Shown in pieces: positions 1 through 6,434 of a stretch of 64,000 bases of DNA (the stretch's first letter is position 1; every line of letters starts with the position of its first letter). The translations under genes and the position numbers were made by a program. The notes beneath the pieces were generated by a model. That model searched no databases. It had not been told where the DNA came from and worked only from the letters and a program-made list of their open reading frames with translations. This DNA is from Paenibacillus sp. yr247 (lineage in GTDB: Bacteria > Bacillota > Bacilli > Paenibacillales > NBRC-103111): assembly GCF_900103825.1 (NCBI RefSeq), contig NZ_FNIF01000001.1, positions 62,001 through 126,000 of the forward strand, read 5' to 3'.

Positions 1-815
1 TTATGGCTTAATTGGCCTGGCTTCAGCATTAATCCAACATTGATGCCAATCATGATTTGGGCTGCATGAATAAGGCCGGTTGGCAGTGCGGGACCTTGAA
101 GTCCTAAAAACTGCACGACAGCTGTACCTAAGGCAGGTCCGAGTAAGAATGCGGTGGGAAATTTGATTTTGTTCCCTAGCAGAGCACAGCAAATACTGAC
201 TGCAGCAAAAACGATGATGTTCGACAGCAGCTCGCTCCAGCTTGCGGATGAAGTGGTAATGGCAGTAATAGAAGTTTCTGCTGCTTTATGATTTCCCAAT
301 ATCGGACTAAACACTAGCAGGGGTACACACACGACAATCATTATCAGACGTATGACTTGCGTTACGGTGACAATGGTAAGATTGATGCCCTCGGTTTCCG
401 CAGCCATGATGACCATTTGTGTAAGACCGCCAGGTATGCTTCCCAGCAGTGCAGTTTTGAAGTTGATACCGGACAGCTTGGAAACAAGGAAAGCGAGTAC
501 CACGCAAAGCAGCATTAAGAGAAGGGTCATGAGCAGCATAGAAGGCAGCTGGATCGCCATTTCATGCAAAGCTGTCGCTGTCATTGAAAGACCAATCGTA
601 TAGCCCACAATGACGAGTCCCGCACTTCGAATGGGGGTAGGCCATGCGTAACGATCCTTGAACACATTCGAACCAATCAATACCGCGATCATTGGACCGA
701 GCAGCCAGGGAATTGGAATGTGTAGGAGCTTGAACAAGCAGCCGCCTAGAAGGGCAGTCATAAGCGCTACGACGAGCTTTACCGTCTTTTTGATGGTAAT
801 CGTTTTTCTATCCAT
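1..815 (-). CDS. AbrB-family membrane transporter, C-terminus cut by window edge
   Basis: The minus-strand frame from the ATG at 815 is open to the window edge, giving about 271 residues without a stop. It encodes a very hydrophobic protein with the hallmarks of the AbrB family (PF05145; members are often annotated as putative ammonia monooxygenase or membrane protein AbrB): IPWLLGPM near residue 35 and GSIPGGLTQM near residue 125, the two repeated signatures of the family, with many predicted membrane spans. Family members are usually about 340-360 residues, so perhaps 70-90 residues lie outside. The start is supported by an AAGGTGGTGA ribosome binding site 9 bases upstream. It follows the Rrf2 regulator on the same strand by 45 bases and is probably co-transcribed. 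The transported compound is unknown. It is unrelated to the Bacillus AbrB transition-state regulator despite the name. Confidence 0.85.
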   Translation of the reverse strand, partial: MDRKTITIKKTVKLVVALMTALLGGCLFKLLHIPIPWLLGPMIAVLIGSNVFKDRYAWPTPIRSAGLVIVGYTIGLSMTATALHEMAIQLPSMLLMTLLLMLLCVVLAFLVSKLSGINFKTALLGSIPGGLTQMVIMAAETEGINLTIVTVTQVIRLIMIVVCVPLLVFSPILGNHKAAETSITAITTSSASWSELLSNIIVFAAVSICCALLGNKIKFPTAFLLGPALGTAVVQFLGLQGPALPTGLIHAAQIMIGINVGLMLKPGQLSH

Positions 816-860
816 CTGGCCGAGTCACCACCTTGTTATTTAATTCATAATCCCAAAAAA

Positions 861-1262
861 CTAATCAATTAAGTTGGCCAGTGTATAATTACCAAGTACC
901 TGTGTAACCTGTGTGTTAATATCACACATAATGATCTGGAATGCACTTTTTACCTTCTTGCCAAACACATGATCTCCGGTCGTATCCAGCATGCGATTCC
1001 ACACGGGCTCTTCTTCGTGAAGCGCAGTATAAATTTGAAACAGCGTTATTTGATCAGGCCTTCTTGTCAATTGATAACCGCCGGATCGGCCTTGTCTCAC
1101 CTCGATGATATCCGCCTCTCGCAGCTGTGATAAAATTTTGCGTAGCGCTGTCGGTTCACACCGGATTTGATCTGCAATTTCCGTGCTGGAGCATTGCTCA
1201 GAATTCATAGCAAGTACGATAAGTGCTTGCAGCCCAAATCCAAATCTCTTTAATCGTGCCAC
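861..1262 (-). CDS. Rrf2-family transcriptional regulator
   Basis: A 133-residue protein with an N-terminal winged helix-turn-helix typical of Rrf2 proteins; the recognition region includes SSTEIADQIRCEPTALRKIL (residues 25-44) and the wing carries RQGRSGGYQL. Rrf2 proteins such as IscR and NsrR bind iron-sulfur clusters through three clustered cysteines between about residues 90 and 110. Here the cysteines are at about 24, 35 and 113, so a cluster is unlikely and the protein is closer to cluster-free members such as YwnA. The start is GTG with AAGGTGTGA nine bases upstream. It precedes the AbrB-like transporter gene on the same strand and probably controls it and itself (see the operator at 1292-1309). 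Confidence 0.85.
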   Translation of the reverse strand: MARLKRFGFGLQALIVLAMNSEQCSSTEIADQIRCEPTALRKILSQLREADIIEVRQGRSGGYQLTRRPDQITLFQIYTALHEEEPVWNRMLDTTGDHVFGKKVKSAFQIIMCDINTQVTQVLGNYTLANLID

Positions 1263-1291
1263 GAGTAAGCTTCACACCTTCTGTTGATATC

Positions 1292-1327
1292 TGTGCTGAT
1301 TTTAGCACATTTAATTCTGGAATTCAA
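1292..1327 (-). promoter_or_regulatory. Promoter of the Rrf2-transporter operon with overlapping palindromic operator
   Basis: Read on the minus strand there is a -35 element TTGAAT (1322-1327) and a -10 element TAAAAT (1299-1304) separated by exactly 17 bases. A perfect inverted repeat TGTGCT-N6-AGCACA (1292-1309) covers the -10 box. The promoter is about 35 bases upstream of the Rrf2 start codon. The position is ideal for repression, and autoregulation by the Rrf2 protein is the simplest inference. Confidence 0.6.
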
Positions 1328-1479
1328 ATGGGGAGAATGTGCGATAATTTTCGCTTAAACAAGCATATAAGCCAGGCTGTCGGACGGATGTAAATGATTG
1401 GGGAACAATATTTTTTTTCATTTTGAATGAAAATCGGTTATTATGTTTAATGAAATAAAAATAGAAAGTGGGATCAATC

Positions 1480-2190
1480 GTGGGCCGAAAGTGGAATAAC
1501 ATTAAAGAGAAGAAAGCCTCTAAAGATGCAAATACAAGTCGAATTTACGCTAAATTCGGACTTGAAATTTATGTAGCAGCACGGAAGGGTGAACCTGACC
1601 CTGAAGCGAATCGTGCTTTGAAAGTTGTTCTCGAAAGGGCAAAAACCTACAATGTGCCGAAAGCAATTATTGATCGCGCCATCGATAAAGCAAAAGGCAG
1701 CTCAGATGAAATTTATGAAGAGCTTCGTTATGAGGGCTTCGGACCAAACGGTGCGATGGTAATTGTGGACACACTGACGAATAACGTGAACCGTACAGCT
1801 TCAAGCGTACGTGCAGCATTTAGTAAAAATGGCGGTAATATGGGTGTAAACGGCTCAGTCGCTTACATGTTCGATGCCACGGCTGTCATTGGTATTGAAG
1901 ACAAAAGCATCGATGAGATCATGGAAATTTTGCTGGAAGCGGATGTAGACATTCGTGACATTGTTGAAGAAGATGACATCGTAATGGTTTACGCTGATCC
2001 GGAGCAGTTCCATGCTGTTCAAGAATCATTCAAAAAGGCTGGAATCACGGATTTTTCCATTGCTGAACTGACGATGTTAGCTCAAAACAACGTCACTTTA
2101 CCGGAAGAAGGACAAGCCCAATTCGATAAATTAATTGATGCTTTGGAAGATTTAGAGGATGTGCAGCAAGTGTATCATAACGTGGAATAA
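1480..2190 (+). CDS. yeeN: YebC/PmpR-family (TACO1-like) protein, YeeN type
   Basis: A 236-residue protein beginning [20 protein letters not shown], the classic start of the YebC family. Further signatures are [21 protein letters not shown] ([14 protein letters not shown]), [14 protein letters not shown] and [13 protein letters not shown]. Family members are nucleic-acid-associated; some act as transcription regulators (PmpR) and others (human TACO1, bacterial YebC) help ribosomes translate polyproline stretches. The wording resembles Bacillus subtilis YeeN. I chose the GTG at 1480 rather than the in-frame GTG at 1468, because it gives the conserved N-terminus. It stands alone and ends before a strong terminator. 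Confidence 0.9.
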   Translation: MGRKWNNIKEKKASKDANTSRIYAKFGLEIYVAARKGEPDPEANRALKVVLERAKTYNVPKAIIDRAIDKAKGSSDEIYEELRYEGFGPNGAMVIVDTLTNNVNRTASSVRAAFSKNGGNMGVNGSVAYMFDATAVIGIEDKSIDEIMEILLEADVDIRDIVEEDDIVMVYADPEQFHAVQESFKKAGITDFSIAELTMLAQNNVTLPEEGQAQFDKLIDALEDLEDVQQVYHNVE

Positions 2191-2216
2191 CCAAAAAAAT
2201 TGCCTCATAAAACAAT

Positions 2217-2261
2217 AAAAAAGGCATGATTCCTGTTCGCAACAGGAACCAGCCTTTTTTT
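2217..2261 (+). terminator. Rho-independent terminator after the YebC-family gene
   Basis: AAAAAGGC and GCCTTTTT enclose an inner stem CCTGTT-CGC-AACAGG, ending in a run of T. The A-run on the left makes it plausible in both directions, so it may also serve the convergent cold-shock gene. Confidence 0.85.
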
Positions 2262-2303
2262 GTATTCTACCGTAGTTAACGAGAATTTGAATGAAAATTT
2301 GGA

Positions 2304-2504
2304 TTACAGTTTTACAACATTCTCGGCTTGAGGTCCGCGATTGCCTTGAGCTACATTAAATTCAACACGTTGTCCTTCGTCCAGTGATTTGAAACCATCG
2401 CCTTGAATCGCGGAGAAATGAACGAATACGTCATTTCCGCCCTCCACTTCGATAAAGCCAAACCCTTTTTCTGCATTAAACCATTTTACTGTACCTGTTT
2501 CCAT
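2304..2504 (-). CDS. Cold-shock protein (CspA/CspB family)
   Basis: A 66-residue single cold-shock domain, the standard size for Bacillus-type Csp proteins. RNP1 (KGFGFIEV, about residues 13-20) and RNP2 (VFVHFSAI, about 26-33) are both intact. The protein binds single-stranded RNA and DNA in the cytoplasm and acts as an RNA chaperone, melting structures in the cold. The start has a GGAGGT ribosome binding site eight bases upstream. The long leader carries a strong hairpin (2548-2607) that may be part of its control. Monocistronic and convergent with the YebC-family gene. Confidence 0.95.
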   Translation of the reverse strand: METGTVKWFNAEKGFGFIEVEGGNDVFVHFSAIQGDGFKSLDEGQRVEFNVAQGNRGPQAENVVKL

Positions 2505-2547
2505 AATTAATTACCTCCAAAGATTTATTTAACATGTTTTTTTAAAC

Positions 2548-2607
2548 AAAAAAATCACACATTGAAAAAGGAACCATTCCACAAATGATCACCTTTTCAA
2601 TATGTGA
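2548..2607 (-). promoter_or_regulatory. Terminator-like hairpin in the csp leader
   Basis: On the minus strand, an arm of about 16 bases (TCACATATTGAAAAGG) pairs with CCTTTTTCAATGTGTGA and is followed at once by seven T. This has the form of an intrinsic terminator, yet it lies 43-103 bases upstream of the csp start codon and downstream of the only promoter-like sequence I can see. It could be an attenuator or cold-responsive leader element, or the end of an upstream transcript. Confidence 0.6.
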
Positions 2608-2633
2608 GTTTATGTTAAATCTGTTATAAAATC

Positions 2634-2662
2634 ATCTTATCACACAAAAGTCTGCAAAGCAA
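2634..2662 (-). promoter_or_regulatory. Candidate promoter of the cold-shock gene
   Basis: Minus-strand TTGCTT (2657-2662) and TAAGAT (2634-2639) have a 17-base spacer. Each matches the sigma-A consensus at four of six positions. It would give a leader of about 120 bases that includes the hairpin, similar to the long leaders known for csp genes. Confidence 0.35.
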
Positions 2663-2698
2663 ATTAGCGTGGATCCAACGAGGGTGTGAACACTACAC

Positions 2699-2871
2699 AG
2701 GCCGTGCTCAGGCCTTGATATCTCTATTGGAGTGGGTTGCACCCAGCCAAGTTGAACCGGATGACATCTGGTTCAACAGATTCACGTTAGGTTAGCGAAC
2801 AATTTTTACTGACACAACAAGAATGCCAATGGTTCAATCGGCAGCCTGTTGTGTTAACGGGCATTTTTTTT
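2699..2871 (+). ncRNA. Candidate structured RNA or orphan leader ending in a terminator
   Basis: Successive hairpins are visible: AGGCC/GGCCT (2699-2715); TTGG..GGGT-TGC-ACCC..CCAA (2727-2750); a 12-bp stem GTTGAACCGGAT/ATCTGGTTCAAC with a 3-base loop and one G-U pair (2751-2777); and ACACAACA/TGTTGTGT with inner TGCCAAT/ATCGGCA (2812-2854). The last is mutually exclusive with a terminator GCCTGTT-GTGTT-AACGGGC plus eight T (2844-2871), an antiterminator/terminator arrangement. No protein-coding frame is evident. I do not recognise a known riboswitch, 6S or T-box signature. Strand is inferred from the T-run. Confidence 0.45.
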
Positions 2872-2911
2872 CAGTAAGTTTTTAAATAAAAAGGGGAATT
2901 AAAGCTGGTTA

Positions 2912-3117
2912 ATGCAACTTGTTCATAGCGATTTATCAGGCAATATTCTCTTTGACGAACCCCATTATTTGAATCAAGAAGGGAAGTCCATAGAAACAAC
3001 TGTCAACAAGTTCTTTATTCCGATACCGGGCTTGCCAATGGAAGTCATACCATAGGAACAAAAGATGCTGGTTCTTCTGAAGCAAAAAATGTAGATGCAT
3101 TACTTATCAGTAAATGA
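2912..3117 (+). pseudogene. Frameshifted C-terminal remnant, possibly of a secreted glycosidase
   Basis: The frame from 2912 reads MQLVHSDLSGNILFDEPHYL and continues to about FFIPIPG, then meets a stop. Restoring one base near 3030 joins it to LANGSHTIGTKDAG, SSEAKNVDALLISK and a stop at 3115-3117. Wording like NGSHTI..KDAG..NVDAL resembles the beta-sandwich tails of extracellular carbohydrate-active enzymes, but I cannot name the family. No ribosome binding site or full domain remains. Confidence 0.35.
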
Positions 3118-3183
3118 TTGATTAAGCTGTTGGTTGAAACGAATCGAGCGTTAAGATCGCAGGAATAAAAGGGTTCTTAATTG

Positions 3184-3212
3184 TTGACGATATAACTTAT
3201 TTTAAGTAAGAT
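3184..3212 (+). promoter_or_regulatory. Candidate promoter of the kynurenine operon
   Basis: TTGACG (3184-3189) and TAAGAT (3207-3212) with a 17-base spacer, 45 bases before the kynU start. The spacer contains the inverted repeat ACTTA-TTT-TAAGT, a possible regulator site. No dedicated regulator gene is adjacent. Confidence 0.5.
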
Positions 3213-3256
3213 AAGCTCGATTCCTATATGATTCCATGAACCACGAGGAGGCCTTT

Positions 3257-4543
3257 ATGATCAAAGAACCTTATCATTATTCTAAAGAATTTGCACAACA
3301 GCTTGATAAAGAAGATGAGCTGGCACGTTTTCGAGATGAATTTTATATAAATTCGGAATCGATCTATCTCGATGGCAACTCATTAGGCCTGTTATCCAGA
3401 CGTGCTGAGCGAACTTTGTTGGAAGTAGTTGATGCATGGAAAACGCAAGGAATCGATGGTTGGACACGAGGTCAATACCCTTGGTTTTATCTATCAGAAA
3501 AATTGGCAGCCTTAAGTGCCCCGTTAGTTGGTGGATCAGAAGATGAAGTAATTGTGACTGGTTCCACAACCACGAATCTGCATCAGCTTGTGGCGACTTT
3601 TTATAAGCCTGAGGGCGACAGGACTAAAATTTTGGCGGATGAATTGAATTTTCCATCTGACATTTATGCCTTACAAAGTCAATTGCAACTGCATGGGTAC
3701 AACCCGTCTGAACATTTGATTCAGGTAAAAAGCCATGATGGACGGTTTATCGACGAAGACGATATAGTTGCGGCCATGACGGATGAAGTTGCATTGATCA
3801 TCTTGCCGACAGTACTCTATCGAAGTGGACAATTGCTCGATATAGAGCGTTTAACGTCGGAAGCTCATGCTCGAGGGATCCTCATTGGCTTTGACGGCTG
3901 TCATTCTGTAGGATCGATTCCTCATCACTTGAGTAAATGGGATGTTGATTTTGCCTATTGGTGCAACTACAAGTATCTGAACAGCGGACCAGGCGGTGTA
4001 GGAAGCTTATACGTAAATCGCAAGCACTTCGGTCGCTCACCAGGCTTGGCAGGATGGTTTGGTTCACGAAAAGACAAGCAATTTGACATGGAGCATAATT
4101 TTGTTCCTGCGGAGACGGCTGGTGCTTTTCAAATTGGCACACCGCATATCTTAAGTATGGCTCCTCTTATCGGATCTTTGGAAATGTTCGCAGAGGCTAG
4201 TCTAGAGAAGCTCCGAAAGAAGTCTCTACATATCACCGCATATTTGATGGATTTGATCGAACAAGAATTGGTTGGAATGGGCTTTACAATCGGGAATCCA
4301 AAAGATGATCTGCGTAGAGCAGGGCATATCAGTTTAGAGCATGAGGAAGCTGCCCGGATTTGCAAATCGCTAAAGGAAAATCGGATCATACCCGATTTCC
4401 GAGCTCCAAACATCATTCGTCTTGCTCCCGTTGCACTCTATACAACATACTGTGAAGTGTGGGATACTGTGCAGCGATTGAAAACTATCATGGTTGAAAA
4501 GCAGTACGAGCAATTCGAAAATACACGCGACGTAGTCGCTTAA
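3257..4543 (+). CDS. kynU: Kynureninase
   Basis: A 428-residue PLP enzyme hydrolysing kynurenine to anthranilate and alanine (and 3-hydroxykynurenine to 3-hydroxyanthranilate). Family features include [11 protein letters not shown] near residue 37, the GWTRGQYPW segment, [17 protein letters not shown] and the PLP lysine in [14 protein letters not shown] (K239). Length is normal for the family. I chose the ATG at 3257, which has GAGGAGGCC six bases upstream, over the in-frame ATG at 3236. It is the first gene of kynU-kynB-kynA, so the operon order is the reverse of the pathway. With no 3-hydroxyanthranilate pathway genes nearby, anthranilate is the likely product of the operon. Confidence 0.93.
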   Translation: MIKEPYHYSKEFAQQLDKEDELARFRDEFYINSESIYLDGNSLGLLSRRAERTLLEVVDAWKTQGIDGWTRGQYPWFYLSEKLAALSAPLVGGSEDEVIVTGSTTTNLHQLVATFYKPEGDRTKILADELNFPSDIYALQSQLQLHGYNPSEHLIQVKSHDGRFIDEDDIVAAMTDEVALIILPTVLYRSGQLLDIERLTSEAHARGILIGFDGCHSVGSIPHHLSKWDVDFAYWCNYKYLNSGPGGVGSLYVNRKHFGRSPGLAGWFGSRKDKQFDMEHNFVPAETAGAFQIGTPHILSMAPLIGSLEMFAEASLEKLRKKSLHITAYLMDLIEQELVGMGFTIGNPKDDLRRAGHISLEHEEAARICKSLKENRIIPDFRAPNIIRLAPVALYTTYCEVWDTVQRLKTIMVEKQYEQFENTRDVVA

Positions 4544-4587
4544 CAAGCGATCAACAGTGGACAAATCATTTGTCGAAAGGAAATTGT

Positions 4588-5211
4588 ATGACAATTTTGG
4601 ATATTTCTCGACCATTGAAAGCAGGAGTGCCGACTTGGCCAGGAGATACGCCCTTCTCTTATGAGGTTAGTTGGACGAAGGAACAAAGCGGATCGGTAAA
4701 TGTCGGAAAACTGACGATGAGCATTCATACTGGTACACATATTGACGCTCCATTCCATTTTGACAATGATGGCCGGAGGGTCATGGAGCTGGACTTGGAG
4801 CTATACATTGGACTTGCACGTGTTATTGACGTATCTGGTAAATCGAGCATCGGTGCAGAGGATTTGAAGGAGTATGATATAGACGGTGTCGCTCGATTAC
4901 TGATTCGTACAAATTCTTGGTCAAACCCGAAGAAGTTTCCAACGGATATCACCTATCTGCGAGCAGATCTAGGACCTTATCTAGCGGAAAAGGGAATTCG
5001 ACTCATCGGTGTGGATGTACCCTCTGTTGATCCACTCGATAGCAAGGAGTTGTCTGCCCATCATGCCCTGCATGCACATGACATTCATATTTTAGAGGGG
5101 ATCGTTCTGGAACACATTATGCCTGGCGATTATGAATTGATAGCGCTTCCCCTTCCGCTTGTCGAGGCAGACGGAAGTCCTGTCAGGGCCGTTCTTCGCC
5201 CCTTGAAATAG
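4588..5211 (+). CDS. kynB: Arylformamidase (kynurenine formamidase, cyclase family)
   Basis: A 207-residue protein of the metal-dependent cyclase-like family that hydrolyses N-formylkynurenine to kynurenine and formate. The metal site is seen in IHTGTHIDAPFHF (about residues 51-63), and the conserved VDVPSVDPLDSKELSAHHAL segment carries further ligands. The start ATG follows AAAGGAAATTGT; the longer frame from a TTG at 4570 lacks a suitable ribosome binding site. It lies between kynU and kynA in the same operon and supplies the middle step. Confidence 0.92.
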   Translation: MTILDISRPLKAGVPTWPGDTPFSYEVSWTKEQSGSVNVGKLTMSIHTGTHIDAPFHFDNDGRRVMELDLELYIGLARVIDVSGKSSIGAEDLKEYDIDGVARLLIRTNSWSNPKKFPTDITYLRADLGPYLAEKGIRLIGVDVPSVDPLDSKELSAHHALHAHDIHILEGIVLEHIMPGDYELIALPLPLVEADGSPVRAVLRPLK

Positions 5212-5293
5212 GGCAGACGGTCTCAACTGGCATTTGATCGATGAGTAATTTGTCCTCTCAGACATAACATAATCCATAGTAGGAGTGAAATAC

Positions 5294-6151
5294 GTGTCCA
5301 ATTCGGAGAAACACGAACAATCCCAATCAAGAGCAACTGAGTCTAATATCCATAATGACTTTTCAAAAGAAATGTCCTATGGAGACTATCTTCAACTCGA
5401 TAAAGTGTTGTCCAGCCAGCAAAGGCTATCCGGCCATCACGATGAAATGCTGTTTATCATCATCCATCAAGCCAGCGAACTTTGGATGAAGTTGATCTTG
5501 CACGAACTGGAAGCAGCTCGTCTTCTCATTCAGCAAAACAATCTGGAGCCGGCCTTCAAAATGCTCGCTCGCGTCTCTAGAATCCAGCAGCAATTGATCC
5601 AATCCTGGGACGTCTTGTCAACACTGACTCCAGCTGAGTACATGCAATTCCGTAACAGCCTGGGACGTTCATCGGGGTTCCAGTCTTTCCAAAATCGGCT
5701 CATTGAGTTCATGCTGGGGGGCAAGCAAACCAAGGTTCTGTCCGTTTATGAGCATCAACCGGAGCTCCATCAACAGTTGAGCCAAACGCTCCACGAACCC
5801 AGCCTCTATGACGCTGCGATCATGGCTCTTTCTATGCGAGGTTTAGAGGTCGATCAGCAGTATTTGCAGCGGGATTGGTCAGAGGAATACAAGGAAAGTC
5901 CGAGCGTCAAAGCCGCTTGGTTGACAGTGTACCAAGACGTTGAACGCTACTGGGATCTATATGAACTTGCGGAAAAGCTTGTTGACATCGACAGCCGTCA
6001 ACAACAATGGCGGTTCAATCACATGGTGACGGTTGAACGGATCATCGGATTTAAGTCGGGGACCGGAGGCTCAGCTGGCGTTGAATATTTAAAACACGTA
6101 GTTGCGCAGCGTTATTTCCCTGAATTATGGAGTCTCCGCACAGATCTGTAA
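5294..6151 (+). CDS. kynA: Tryptophan 2,3-dioxygenase
   Basis: A 285-residue heme dioxygenase opening the indole ring of tryptophan to N-formylkynurenine. Conserved parts are [16 protein letters not shown], the substrate/heme region [13 protein letters not shown] (H58), [12 protein letters not shown] and the C-terminal [24 protein letters not shown], which is where the family normally ends. I chose the GTG at 5294 with AGGAGTG eight bases upstream; an in-frame GTG at 5285 overlaps that site. Last gene of the kyn operon. The next coding remnant begins immediately after its stop. Confidence 0.93.
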   Translation: MSNSEKHEQSQSRATESNIHNDFSKEMSYGDYLQLDKVLSSQQRLSGHHDEMLFIIIHQASELWMKLILHELEAARLLIQQNNLEPAFKMLARVSRIQQQLIQSWDVLSTLTPAEYMQFRNSLGRSSGFQSFQNRLIEFMLGGKQTKVLSVYEHQPELHQQLSQTLHEPSLYDAAIMALSMRGLEVDQQYLQRDWSEEYKESPSVKAAWLTVYQDVERYWDLYELAEKLVDIDSRQQQWRFNHMVTVERIIGFKSGTGGSAGVEYLKHVVAQRYFPELWSLRTDL

Positions 6152-6431
6152 GCTTCATCTACATGAAGCATTTGTCGAGTGGCTTGAGCTGCGTCATGGA
6201 AGTATCGAATTGCTTCAAGAGCGGTGGAATATGTCGCCTGAACAGCTTCCGGCTTTGGATGCCCTAGAGGACCAGCCAGCGAAGCTGATGGATACGGTGG
6301 CCGAGCTGGATAACGAGGCAACTTATGCGTTTGCTTTGGAGAAAGAGCGTTCCGTTCTCTTTGCAGCAGATGCGCTCGGCAATCTTATCTCCGTATACCG
6401 TCCGAAAGAAGTCCATATTGAAAGGAGTTAA
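6152..6431 (+). pseudogene. 5'-truncated glycoside hydrolase remnant
   Basis: The frame here reads HLHEAFVEWLELRHGSIELL and QERWNMSPEQLP, with normal coding character, to a stop three bases before the GH38 start. FxxWLxxRHGSIxxLxxxWN is a pattern common in clan GH-A glycosidases (GH42/GH5-like), where it follows the catalytic barrel region. There is no start codon or ribosome binding site of its own; further upstream the same frame lies within kynA and is noise. It looks like the tail of a glycosidase whose front was lost when the kyn operon became joined here. Family assignment is tentative. Confidence 0.45.
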
Positions 6432-6434
6432 ACG

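Noticed and set aside
352..843. Plus-strand frames at 352-603 and 658-843
   Set aside because: They are antisense shadows of the AbrB-family membrane gene, whose frame is open across the entire first 815 bases on the minus strand.
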